A DNA stretch of 64,000 bases from a virus: positions 1-64,000 of the IMG/VR virus record IMGVR_UViG_3300010392_000664; one strand, 5' to 3'. A program made the position numbers and the translations under genes. A model generated the notes under the pieces. The model was not told where the DNA came from, did not search any database, and saw only the letters and a program-made list of their open reading frames with translations. Position 1 is the stretch's first letter; each line of letters starts with the position of its first letter. This document shows positions 15,565 to 24,032 of the stretch, in pieces.

Positions 15565-16737
15565 TTAATCCCAGTCTTCATCCCATTCATCTCCCCCACC
15601 TTCCTTGGTGTCAGAATCATCCTCATCATTTCCATCGAATGGAGGCTGGGCTTCATCATCCTGATCACCAACAACCACGACTTCGTCAGGGCCAATAGCC
15701 TTCTCGATTTCGTCATCATCAGACATCAACGTCAACGAAGTTCCATCCCCGCTGACTTTCACAACAGTCCATTCTTGTGATTTATACTTCACCCGACTGT
15801 CTTTTTCAATACCATAATCTTCGGCAACCGGTTCAGCTTTCTTTTCTTTTTTCGGTTTCGGTTTTGGCTTTGGCTTTTCTTCCAATTCCGGTTCCGTTTC
15901 AGTATCATCATCAGGTTCGTCGTCGTTTTCAGGCTCCTCCTTTTTGGCCTTTCTTCCACGACCCTTATCCGAAGATTCCCCACCACCTCTTTCATCCAAC
16001 GGAACACCAAGATAGATATTCTTCAATTCCTCGTAGGAAGTCTCGACAAGCAAATCATCAAGGCAAACGCCATGATTCACAATATCATCCGGAAGCGGAT
16101 CCCGGCGAGGAGAAAAGTCGATGGCTGAGGCAGAGAAACCATATGGTTTATTCTCCGACATAGTCAACCGAAGGATCATTCCATCTTCATCAGCAAAGTA
16201 GAACAGATCCCAGCCATCCTCCTCTTCCGACTTGTCGATCCGGTCATCCAACAACTTGCCGAATTGATGGTAACTGAAATCCCATAACTGCAAGCCGTCT
16301 GATGGGTTGTCATGATCATAGATCAAAAACAGTTGCCTTTCCTTTGGCGACAGAGCTTTGATGGTTTTCTTCAGCTCTTCCTTTTCCTGCTCAGTAGATG
16401 CTGTCGAGTTTTCAGTGATGCGGGCCAACTCTTCCTTGATGAAGTCTGGCTTACCAAATGTCTTATGGGAACAAATGTAAGTCTTTTCTTCGATTCCGAC
16501 ATTACGATAAACCCAATAGGTTCTCTCGTAATACAAATCCCCAGGATCACATTCCGGATTTCCCTTTCCGGCGACATAGGGAATGATTGAAATTCTGTTC
16601 ACATCACTGTATTTCCAGAACTTCATTCCATCAGGGATTCTGATGGATGTCGTAGAAAACCCACTCTTGTGCGTTTCTGCCCGACGGCGTGCCAGTGATC
16701 TCTTTTTCCTTCGTTCTTTTGCTTTAGCTTTGCTCAC
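15565..16737 (-). CDS. gp32-like single-stranded DNA-binding protein
   Basis: 390 aa. A very basic N-terminus (KAKAKERRKKRSLARRRAE) would serve cooperative binding. The core includes a Cys/His region (ICSHKTFGKP) and KERQLFLIYDHDNPSDGLQLWDFSY, a pattern seen in T4 gp32-type phage SSBs. A Lys/Glu/Pro-rich linker and a strongly acidic tail ending DEWDEDWD follow, as in SSBs that recruit partners through the C-terminus. It lies between clamp loader and recombinase genes. Confidence 0.78.
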   Translation of the reverse strand: MSKAKAKERRKKRSLARRRAETHKSGFSTTSIRIPDGMKFWKYSDVNRISIIPYVAGKGNPECDPGDLYYERTYWVYRNVGIEEKTYICSHKTFGKPDFIKEELARITENSTASTEQEKEELKKTIKALSPKERQLFLIYDHDNPSDGLQLWDFSYHQFGKLLDDRIDKSEEEDGWDLFYFADEDGMILRLTMSENKPYGFSASAIDFSPRRDPLPDDIVNHGVCLDDLLVETSYEELKNIYLGVPLDERGGGESSDKGRGRKAKKEEPENDDEPDDDTETEPELEEKPKPKPKPKKEKKAEPVAEDYGIEKDSRVKYKSQEWTVVKVSGDGTSLTLMSDDDEIEKAIGPDEVVVVGDQDDEAQPPFDGNDEDDSDTKEGGGDEWDEDWD

Positions 16738-16945
16738 TGCCGTTTTGTCCTTTCAAATTTTTAATTAATGGGTTGCCTTCAAAAACTTTATGCAACTCGT
16801 TGACGTATTCTTTTCTTGCTGAGTAGTACCCACCAAAACTGGCCCTGGTTATCTGAAATGCTCCGATAGGAATGATTATCCACAAAAACCCAACGAAAAA
16901 AAGAACATCAGCAACGGACCAATCTAAAAACACACTAGGGCTCAT
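16724..16945 (-). CDS. small membrane protein
   Basis: 73 aa. One membrane segment (VADVLFFVGFLWIIIPIGAF, about 10-29) is followed by a basic and polar tail. It overlaps the SSB gene start by 14 bases and the upstream gene end by 11, so it is embedded in the replication operon. No known family. Confidence 0.6.
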   Translation of the reverse strand: MSPSVFLDWSVADVLFFVGFLWIIIPIGAFQITRASFGGYYSARKEYVNELHKVFEGNPLIKNLKGQNGSEQS

Positions 16946-17438
16946 CCTCTATCATCTCCTTTTTTTCTTTACGACGGCGTCCTCGTGACCGCACCTCCGA
17001 TCTCGACTCATCATCCATTGTTGATGGTTCATGTGGTTTTGATGTTACTTCAGAATAGTAATCCCGCACCCACAACTCGACGAGTAATGTCAAAGCACGT
17101 TTTTTATGCTCAAGAGCATTTACTGCTGCCTGATGCATTTCATACTCATAACGGGCAGCATCCCGTCGTTCTACGGCATCCTGATAATCAAGAGAAGCCA
17201 TGACAGCACTCTTGATTGTTGATTCAGTGACTTTACCTATGCCGAATTCTTCTGGACTTTGCCGGGCTAATTTCTCAACTTCAGCGTAAACCAAATCAAC
17301 ACCAGACTTTGCCTGCTGGTACTCTTTATTTGACTCTGCAGCAGCCTTTGCCCAATCGTGGAACATTGTTGCCTGATCTTCAAGTTCTTTATGAAGATTC
17401 AACGGATCAATGTCAGTTCTTAAATGAAGTTCACTCAT
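16935..17438 (-). CDS. helical protein in the recombination block, possibly UvsY-like
   Basis: 167 aa, mostly helical and coiled-coil-like (residues 14-125), ending in a very basic segment (RSRGRRRKEKK) and acidic tail. Its place between clamp loader and SSB/recombinase genes and its size recall recombination mediators such as T4 UvsY or clamp loader small subunits, but no specific motif is visible. GTGTACAAT lies 20 bases upstream and could be a -10 element, though no -35 matches. Confidence 0.6.
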   Translation of the reverse strand: MSELHLRTDIDPLNLHKELEDQATMFHDWAKAAAESNKEYQQAKSGVDLVYAEVEKLARQSPEEFGIGKVTESTIKSAVMASLDYQDAVERRDAARYEYEMHQAAVNALEHKKRALTLLVELWVRDYYSEVTSKPHEPSTMDDESRSEVRSRGRRRKEKKEMIEDEP

Positions 17439-17489
17439 TTCCTTTTCCTTCCGATCTATTGTACACCAGCAAGTCGAAAATCTTTGTAG

Positions 17490-18422
17490 TCATTCCCCAG
17501 AAAATATATTCCAACACCGAACAGCCAATCCCGCAGATTTTGAATCATACAAATTATCACTGAATTCCTCAATGATAAGAGCTGCTCTAGCCTTCCCCTT
17601 TTTTCCAGATCCTAACAGGATCTTTCGACAATACCCCATCACAGACCACCTCACTGTTTCAACGTCATCGTCCATTTCCTGCAGAATGCCAGCTATGACA
17701 TCCCAGGTGGACTTATCCGATAAAAGTGCTCTTGCAAGATCAATGGAGTGCTTAGTTGATTCAGCAGCTTCAATAGCATCCAGTTGCCTATCGACATCAT
17801 CCATTCCGATAACGGCCTGAAGCAACACCATTGCCTTTCTGGGTGACCCTTCCGCTACAGACGCGATCTTTGCCGCCACGGTGTCGTCAACTGACCTACC
17901 CTCCTCCTCAGCTACCCCCAAAACCAAACCCGACAAATCCCGCACAGAAACCGACTTGCACTTCACTTCAGTGGATCGTGTGCGGATTGTGTTTTTAAGT
18001 TTCTCAGGGTTTGTTGTTGCCAACATAAAATAAACATGATCCGGTGGTTCTTCCAACAATTTAAGAAATGCTGACTGAGCATCACCAGTCATTGCATGGG
18101 CTTCGTCGATCAACCAAACCCTACAAGGACCGGCCATCGGTGCAGCACGAACCCTTGACTGAATGTCCCGAACCATCTCTATTCCACGATTGTTGGCTGC
18201 GTTAATCTCCACAAAGTCAAGACTGTCACATTTCAACTTACCGGCGACAATTCTTGATAGAGTTGTTTTGCCGCATCCGGACGGGCCTGTAAAAAGCAAC
18301 AGATGAGGAATACTGCCCGATTTCCCCATCGACGATAAAGTGCGGATAGCGTCTTTCTGCCCAACAACTTCCTTAAATGTCTTTGGCCTGTAACGCAAAT
18401 GTAATTCACGAACTACTGTCAT
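17490..18422 (-). CDS. sliding clamp loader, AAA+ subunit (RFC small/DnaX/gp44 type)
   Basis: 310 aa. It opens with LRYRPKTFKEVVGQ, the clamp-loader box. Walker A is GPSGCGKT at 46-53, Walker B is WLIDEAHAMT, and the arginine finger is in TRSTEVKC (SRC position; here S-T). A C-terminal helical domain follows. It would open the sliding clamp (22058-23065) and load it on primed DNA in an ATP-driven step. No separate second subunit is recognised. Confidence 0.92.
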   Translation of the reverse strand: MTVVRELHLRYRPKTFKEVVGQKDAIRTLSSMGKSGSIPHLLLFTGPSGCGKTTLSRIVAGKLKCDSLDFVEINAANNRGIEMVRDIQSRVRAAPMAGPCRVWLIDEAHAMTGDAQSAFLKLLEEPPDHVYFMLATTNPEKLKNTIRTRSTEVKCKSVSVRDLSGLVLGVAEEEGRSVDDTVAAKIASVAEGSPRKAMVLLQAVIGMDDVDRQLDAIEAAESTKHSIDLARALLSDKSTWDVIAGILQEMDDDVETVRWSVMGYCRKILLGSGKKGKARAALIIEEFSDNLYDSKSAGLAVRCWNIFSGE

Positions 18423-18432
18423 TTTATCTCCG

Positions 18433-19788
18433 TTATGCTGCTTGAATGTATTCTTTTTTCTCGTACCAGTTCTTTTCCGCTATTTCAAATTCAACTTCCA
18501 AAGGAACAATCACCCACGGCCAATGCTTACGAACTTCAACCGTCATGACTTCGTCACATAACTGCACAACATCTTCAATTTCATCTTTATGCACATCCAT
18601 GCAAATAGAATCATGAATTTGCCCTATGATTACAGTTTTATAACCCCGTTCCTTAAATATTCTCTCAAGCTGAATCAACGACCACAAAGTGAGATGAAAA
18701 CTTGGTCCTTGTATCGGGTAATTCATCAAATCATTTCGAGTGAAAATTCCCTGACAAACAAACCCTGTCTCCATTTCAAACCAACCACGTTTTAAGTACT
18801 GATCCCACCATACTTCTTTCTGGGTACTCCAGGTGGGAAACCGTCGATTGAACTTATCTTCAACACCTTTCATATGGTCAATAAATCCATTCAAATTACC
18901 GACGCCATGGGATTCAAGGTGCTCAAACAAGCATATCCCATCTACCGTTTTTAAATTTCCCTTCTCGATTGCATTCCAAAGTCCATTTGCACATGCCTTA
19001 TAAAACGACCCGTACAATGTTGGAAACACAAATTGATTTTTTGCCCAACCCCGCACGTCCTTTGCCACCTGATCCATCTCCAACATAAAGCAATCCATTG
19101 CCATGTCCCGATGAATATCTTTTGTAGGGTCGGAGGCATATTCCACCATGGATGGGTCTTTCCAGAAACACGCCGCCCCACGAAACTCGAGTGCCCCGTA
19201 ATCAACCTCCATTAAAACATATTCTTCCGACCGAGGTATGAATGCCTGCCGAACCATCTTTGACAATCGCTTATCTCGATTCGGAAAGTTCTGGAAATTA
19301 GGATCTGAACTTGATGACCGAAATGTAATTGCTCTGTGCAAATTGAAAAACGGATGAAGATAACCGTTGATTGTTTCCGATCGGATGCCCTTCAAAAATG
19401 TGGAAACCGTTTTTTTCAACGATTCCAGCATAGTCCATTTCTTGACAAACGGGACGTCAAGATTTTCAAATGCTTCAGCACTCGTTGATGGTAGGCCACT
19501 CTTGGTTCGTTTTGTGCATTCATGGCCCAGCACATTAAATATGATATGCCCCAATTGCTTTGTGGAACCTAAATCAGATTTACCACCGTAGACCTTCCTC
19601 CATTCCTTATACACCACATCATCCCGGATCTTGGTTTCCAAATCCGTGATTTTGTTTTCCGCCCAGGTTATCGTTCGATCAAGGTACTCTTCATCTATTC
19701 GCATACCCCGATGCTCGATGTCTATGAATGCCTGAACGCCATCCATGAGCAACTTATAAGCTGCTGGGGTTGATGGTTTACATATCAT
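18433..19788 (-). CDS. family A DNA polymerase, polymerase domain only
   Basis: 451 aa. Starts with the thumb region (IDIEHRGMRIDEEYL), then motif A (EVDYGALEFR, Asp196), motif B (RGWAKNQFVFPTLYG) and motif C (QIHDSICMD). These are the palm and finger residues of PolA enzymes. The exonuclease domain that normally precedes the thumb is on another gene, 20826-22055, whose end matches the expected junction. Three small genes lie between the two. It is the phage replicative polymerase. Confidence 0.93.
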   Translation of the reverse strand: MICKPSTPAAYKLLMDGVQAFIDIEHRGMRIDEEYLDRTITWAENKITDLETKIRDDVVYKEWRKVYGGKSDLGSTKQLGHIIFNVLGHECTKRTKSGLPSTSAEAFENLDVPFVKKWTMLESLKKTVSTFLKGIRSETINGYLHPFFNLHRAITFRSSSSDPNFQNFPNRDKRLSKMVRQAFIPRSEEYVLMEVDYGALEFRGAACFWKDPSMVEYASDPTKDIHRDMAMDCFMLEMDQVAKDVRGWAKNQFVFPTLYGSFYKACANGLWNAIEKGNLKTVDGICLFEHLESHGVGNLNGFIDHMKGVEDKFNRRFPTWSTQKEVWWDQYLKRGWFEMETGFVCQGIFTRNDLMNYPIQGPSFHLTLWSLIQLERIFKERGYKTVIIGQIHDSICMDVHKDEIEDVVQLCDEVMTVEVRKHWPWVIVPLEVEFEIAEKNWYEKKEYIQAA

Positions 19789-20095
19789 CAGGTACTAAAA
19801 TCCTCCTCATACCATCACCTCCACAATACCGACAGCATCTCCCATTACAATCTTGGCACTTGCCTCCATCTATTGGACCATCTTCCGTTTGAATATCTTT
19901 CAAACGACCGATTCCTTCACATGTTACGCAACACTTTGTGCACTGCACCAAGTCTGCCCTTTTCCCCTCTTGGATTTCTCCTTTTCCATTACAATTAAAA
20001 CATTTAACAAGTGGAAGTATGGGCCAATCCCTTTGACCAGTATCTTCAACTTCCCCAGTTCCGCAACATACCGAGCATGTTTCTAATTTTGGCAT
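19778..20095 (-). CDS. DnaJ-type zinc-finger protein (paralogue 1)
   Basis: 105 aa from the ATG at 20095 (MPKLETCSVCCGTGEV), chosen because the paralogue next door has a matching MPKRDFCVTCGGTGEV. At least four CxxCxGxG-like motifs are visible (CSVCCGTG, CFNCNGKG, CVTCEGIG, CRYCGGDG) plus CQDC. There is no J domain. Such fingers bind unfolded protein or nucleic acid. It overlaps the polymerase start by 11 bases and its paralogue by 50. The frame runs further upstream without a good start site. Confidence 0.65.
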   Translation of the reverse strand: MPKLETCSVCCGTGEVEDTGQRDWPILPLVKCFNCNGKGEIQEGKRADLVQCTKCCVTCEGIGRLKDIQTEDGPIDGGKCQDCNGRCCRYCGGDGMRRILVPDDM

Positions 20096-20417
20096 TTGAC
20101 TTATCCATTTCTGATTCCTCTCCTGTGCCATTACAACGAGGACAATAATTGTCGTAACTGTCTGGAAACCCCCATTCTTCAATGTAAATATAACCCCTTC
20201 CCAAACATACAGAACAATAGTATGGTGGACCATACTCTAATTTTTTACCATCAACAGTATATCCGTACCCATCACAATCGGTGCATATATCCATGTGCCA
20301 CCCGACGTAAGTGACTTCCCCAGTACCACCGCATGTAACGCAAAAATCCCTTTTCGGCATTGGATTAGGATTAGTTTCAGGACGAGGATTTGGAAATTCA
20401 TCCATATCATGTTTCAT
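20046..20417 (-). CDS. DnaJ-type zinc-finger protein (paralogue 2)
   Basis: 123 aa. Four CxxCxGxG motifs: CVTCGGTG, CTDCDGYG, CSVCLGRG and CPRCNGTG, the full DnaJ zinc-finger set without a J domain. The first motif and its flank match the neighbouring gene, so the pair arose by duplication. Both sit between the halves of the DNA polymerase. The terminase small subunit carries the same finger type. Partner unknown. Confidence 0.7.
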   Translation of the reverse strand: MKHDMDEFPNPRPETNPNPMPKRDFCVTCGGTGEVTYVGWHMDICTDCDGYGYTVDGKKLEYGPPYYCSVCLGRGYIYIEEWGFPDSYDNYCPRCNGTGEESEMDKSNAKIRNMLGMLRNWGS

Positions 20418-20829
20418 TACAATCCCTTTCTAAAACCTCACGTTCAGATTCCAAATCCCGATCAAGGGCATCCTCTGGTGAAAACTTACCGGGGTAGCGT
20501 GCTCTGAGCTTTGTGATGTTTACTTTCATCACATTTTCCATGTCAACCCCAAGAGCATTCAACGCCTCTGCAATATACCACAAAAGATCACCACACTCTT
20601 CCTCCAGGTTAACTGTGTCAAGATCTGCACCATAAAAAATGTGCTTCTTCAGGCCATCAAGAAATTCACCTGACTCCGTTGCCATGCCCAATCCGGCATG
20701 TAATAATCTAAGATTCCTGTTGAAACCATTGATGCCTGATTTAAAGACTTGCGAACTCACTTCACCCACATTTTCCTGGGAAGTTGCTGACGTCCGTTCC
20801 GCTAACTTTTGGTACTCGTTTGGTGTCAT
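20407..20829 (-). CDS. MazG-like nucleotide pyrophosphohydrolase
   Basis: 140 aa from the ATG at 20829, coupled by ATGA to the UDG-exonuclease gene. The MazG signature is seen as GLGMATESGEFLDGLKK, EEECGDLLWYIAEAL and a closing NITKLRARYPGKF. It would hydrolyse nucleoside triphosphates to monophosphates. In phages such enzymes may clean the nucleotide pool or lower (p)ppGpp-type alarms. It lies between polymerase pieces. Confidence 0.88.
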   Translation of the reverse strand: MTPNEYQKLAERTSATSQENVGEVSSQVFKSGINGFNRNLRLLHAGLGMATESGEFLDGLKKHIFYGADLDTVNLEEECGDLLWYIAEALNALGVDMENVMKVNITKLRARYPGKFSPEDALDRDLESEREVLERDCNET

Positions 20830-22055
20830 TTTCCTAACATTTCCTTTCTCTGTAGTTGGCACAATAAGTATTCTAACAAAGCATCAAGACCACAGTACAT
20901 CAACAATTTCCGCATATCGACTTCACGAATTCTATTGAACCCATTTGCATCTGATGATTCTAAAAATGGTGAAATGTCTTTCGACCAGTTATCTTGACCA
21001 AGACGGACTAATGCTTGAAACTTGACCGATGTTATGTTACGACGACAATCAAGATGATGTGCACTTATCATGCTATCCCATTTCCAATTCCTGATCTTCA
21101 GATCAAGTATTGCCAACGTCCAGCGGGCTTCGAATTTAATATTAGCACCCAACTTCGGCAAGCTGCTACTCAGCAGCTTATAAGTTGCCGTTATTGCCGC
21201 CCCTACCCAAGGATAAGAAATCGTTTCGTCACCATTACTCACCGAGCAACATACGATTTCGGAATCAGGATGATCCGGTTTAAGTCGATTGGTTTCGTAA
21301 TCAAACGTAAACGCCTTGCCTGCTTTGAATATACCTTTCAATCTCTTCGCTGCTTGCTGAGGGTCAAGTATCACCTCAACAGATTTTCTGTAATCAGGAA
21401 CTTTGGTATAGGGTTGGGATTCACAAACTTCTACTGCTTGTTTGATATACCGATCAAACAGTAATCCCCATACCGGACCCTCGCGGTCTTTATCAACCGC
21501 AGTCAATACGTTTTCTGGGTCAAAGTTAGGGCATACCCAAGCATTATGCCTCTGAGACGGGATCCTCCATCCAACCCAACGCTTCATTTGCCCGACTTTT
21601 TCACCCCAAGACGGACCCAGCACAGATTCAACCGCCTGCTGGCCCATCGGAATTATCACAGTTGGTTTCAGATCCTTAATGACCCTATTCAAATTCGGCC
21701 TACAATAACCCACCTCTTTACCAGTCGGCACACGATCCTTCGCCTCTTGATTGGCTACAAATGACCGACAAATAATGGAATTTGTTTTCCAGCAATCATG
21801 ATACGAATCCACTCCAACATCCGACAGCGAACCAGAGATTCGCTTATGATGAGTGGAAACCATATGTTCTCCACGAACATCTTCCTCGTAGCTTGGGGAA
21901 CTTCCTACCAAAAGAATGCGTTTACCACCCTTGCCATACACTGGCATTTTTGGTGTGTCGCATGTTTTGTATAGACCACAAGCCCCGCACTTCGGAATAG
22001 AAGATTCGTAAGTAGAGGATTCGGATTTGCCTACTGAATCGAAGAAACCTGCCAT
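20826..22055 (-). CDS. uracil-DNA glycosylase family 4 domain fused to a 3'-5' proofreading exonuclease
   Basis: 409 aa. The N-terminal half resembles family 4 UDGs with four likely Fe-S ligands: C23, C26, C96 and C118 (the last two as CRS and YCRPNL). The GEAPG motif is changed to GSSPSYEED. The C-terminal half has DnaQ motifs: Exo I FDYETN, Exo II LGANIKFEARW and Exo III YCGLD. The chain stops where a PolA would enter its thumb, and that part is encoded at 18433-19788. It should remove uracil and proofread for the separate polymerase. Confidence 0.82.
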   Translation of the reverse strand: MAGFFDSVGKSESSTYESSIPKCGACGLYKTCDTPKMPVYGKGGKRILLVGSSPSYEEDVRGEHMVSTHHKRISGSLSDVGVDSYHDCWKTNSIICRSFVANQEAKDRVPTGKEVGYCRPNLNRVIKDLKPTVIIPMGQQAVESVLGPSWGEKVGQMKRWVGWRIPSQRHNAWVCPNFDPENVLTAVDKDREGPVWGLLFDRYIKQAVEVCESQPYTKVPDYRKSVEVILDPQQAAKRLKGIFKAGKAFTFDYETNRLKPDHPDSEIVCCSVSNGDETISYPWVGAAITATYKLLSSSLPKLGANIKFEARWTLAILDLKIRNWKWDSMISAHHLDCRRNITSVKFQALVRLGQDNWSKDISPFLESSDANGFNRIREVDMRKLLMYCGLDALLEYLLCQLQRKEMLGK

Positions 22056-22057
22056 GA

Positions 22058-23065
22058 TTACTCTTCATAAACGACATCGGTGCAAACAACGTGCTTAGAC
22101 TTTTCGCCTTCTGAAAACAGCTTACCGTTTCCGATTCTACACTTGTTCCCCTTTTCCGAAATCGCAAGTAACATTTTTGGAACAATTTGAAATTGCTCAT
22201 CTGGACCTTCGTAAACCACTTTTTTCCGTTCACGATACCGACCACTCGGCCCTTTTCCGGTTATCATCATGACATTGGTTTTTAGTTGAACAGTCAAGTA
22301 ATTGACAGAATGCTCAGAACTAAAAATCTCAGCATTGGAGATAGCATCAGACAAATTACCCGGCAAAGATAACTGATTCGAACCGCTGTCCTGCAAGAAT
22401 GCATCAAGATTTTTGTAGTCATCAAGAAATCTACGAACAGCAACAACCAAGCCTGCAGGATTTTTGAAGTGCAACCAAGATCCGGTTTTGCTCATCTTAG
22501 TGAATCCGAAACCGACGATCGACTTCAAAGTAGTCGATCGGACTAGAGTTTCCTCATCGATCCCGGTCTCTAACTCGTACCGTTCAATCCGAAACCGGTC
22601 ACATGCTTCAACAAAATCTGGATGGATATGAATGCACGTCAATTCAAATTCACTCTCATCAGTCCCAGCACATAGATTAACGGACTCGACGGCATCAAAA
22701 AATTCAGGATTAACGTCATCCCAATCTTCTGGAGTATCTACTGATGAGTAAGGTAGCATGACTTCAGCTTCCATTGCGAACTCAACCTTACGCCCTCCCG
22801 CCGACACCTTCATTTGATTTTTGTCAACATCAACGTCAACCACCTCGTCATTTAACTTCCGCATCAAGTTCAACAACGGTGCCGCTTTCACAGCACCGTT
22901 GATCTTCAATGGGGAATCCCTCATGCAGCACAATTCATCATTGAATGTGATTACTTTCCCATCTTCAAATGCAAAGCAAGACGATTGCTCAAACATCTCT
23001 TTTGTTGCCAGACCCGGAGTGATGCTCTCCAAGACTTTCAACATCTCTTCCCTATTTATTTTCAT
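22058..23065 (-). CDS. sliding clamp (DNA polymerase processivity factor, beta-clamp-like)
   Basis: 335 aa, acidic, beta-rich. The first residues MKINREEMLKVLESITPGL and the strand FAFEDGKVITFNDELCC resemble the opening of DnaN-type clamps. A three-domain length and placement directly before the polymerase/clamp-loader genes fit a ring that tethers the polymerase. No single catalytic motif exists in this family, so the call rests on overall pattern and context. Confidence 0.72.
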   Translation of the reverse strand: MKINREEMLKVLESITPGLATKEMFEQSSCFAFEDGKVITFNDELCCMRDSPLKINGAVKAAPLLNLMRKLNDEVVDVDVDKNQMKVSAGGRKVEFAMEAEVMLPYSSVDTPEDWDDVNPEFFDAVESVNLCAGTDESEFELTCIHIHPDFVEACDRFRIERYELETGIDEETLVRSTTLKSIVGFGFTKMSKTGSWLHFKNPAGLVVAVRRFLDDYKNLDAFLQDSGSNQLSLPGNLSDAISNAEIFSSEHSVNYLTVQLKTNVMMITGKGPSGRYRERKKVVYEGPDEQFQIVPKMLLAISEKGNKCRIGNGKLFSEGEKSKHVVCTDVVYEE

Positions 23066-23104
23066 GATTCCCTTTAAAAATCAATTAGAAATGAAAAAGC
23101 AAAC

Positions 23105-23944
23105 CTAATTCTCAAGTAACCCGTTCTCGTACCCCTGAAGAATATGCCACGCATCAACCAATTTCATAGATGACTGGCGGTAATTTTTCGTGCCGAACAT
23201 CGCATCAACTTCATCAATCATTTCTTCGGTCACACCCTTTTCCAAACCATGCTTCTTGAGCACAACACCAACAACCCGTGTCCTGGTATTCGCAACGCGA
23301 ACATTCAACGGCTTCGGTTCAGGTTCAGGCTCAGGTTCAGGCTCAATTTCATCTTCCTGAACTTCTCGATGAATCACAGCAGCAGGATTTGCCGCTTTTG
23401 GTCGTTCAGACTTTTCCTCTTCCGGTTCCGGTTCAGATTCCTGCTTTTCGTCGTCAGACTCGTCGTCTGTGGCGGGTTCCGGCACCTCCTCGTCTATTTC
23501 CTCCGGTTCTTCGTCCCCGTCGTCACCGTCGCCGTCTGACGCCTCTAAATCATCACCGGAATCATCGTCTTCCCACTCATCCTCATCATCGTCTTCAGAT
23601 TCAGGTGGCTCAGGTGGTGTGTCACCTGAATAGTAATCTTCAGCCTCCTCTCCCACATCTTCTTGGGATTCCTCTTCTTCATCATCTTCCGCAACAGGTT
23701 CATCATGCACAATGAACTCAGCTTTTGACTCAACACCGGCCTGGATATCCAAAAGAACCCTGGCCACATCTTCATCTTCCGGAGGATCATCTCCTTCGAC
23801 AAGTTCAACAAGATCCTCCATTTTCGAAGCCAAACGATCGTTCGTCCAACTTGCAACCGTCTTCCATCCAGCAAACGACATAACTTTGATTACATCTTCC
23901 CGATGCAAATCAACCGTCATCACTTTTCCCATCATCATCCCCAT
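23105..23944 (-). CDS. very acidic hypothetical protein
   Basis: 279 aa. A small helical N-domain (residues 9-70, VIKVMSFAGWKTVASWTNDRL) and a C-domain (about 215-279, VLKKHGLEKGVTEEMIDEV) flank some 130 residues made largely of Asp, Glu, Ser and Pro, with an EPEPEPEPEP run. Five ATGs crowd the start (MGMMMGKVM), so the exact one is uncertain. It lies between clamp and helicase genes. It may be a DNA mimic, a scaffold or an SSB-like hub; no family recognised. Confidence 0.6.
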   Translation of the reverse strand: MGMMMGKVMTVDLHREDVIKVMSFAGWKTVASWTNDRLASKMEDLVELVEGDDPPEDEDVARVLLDIQAGVESKAEFIVHDEPVAEDDEEEESQEDVGEEAEDYYSGDTPPEPPESEDDDEDEWEDDDSGDDLEASDGDGDDGDEEPEEIDEEVPEPATDDESDDEKQESEPEPEEEKSERPKAANPAAVIHREVQEDEIEPEPEPEPEPKPLNVRVANTRTRVVGVVLKKHGLEKGVTEEMIDEVDAMFGTKNYRQSSMKLVDAWHILQGYENGLLEN

Positions 23945-24032
23945 AAAATGTTAAACTGAAAAACCTTCTCGGAACTAAATGATACACTAGCCCGCCACAA
24001 ATTTTCCAACGAATCCAAGATAATTCCAAAAA

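Noticed and set aside
15447-15698. Plus-strand frame over the recombinase leader
   Set aside because: Pro/His-rich complement of the acidic SSB tail and the leader hairpin, with no ribosome site.
17458-17470. Promoter from GTGTACAAT before 16935-17438
   Set aside because: The -10-like TACAAT has no acceptable -35 at 16-18 bases; noted only as a weak possibility in that gene's entry.
23278-23715. Plus-strand frames rich in Arg, Leu, Pro and His
   Set aside because: They are the complement of the acidic Asp/Glu stretch of the minus-strand gene 23105-23944.
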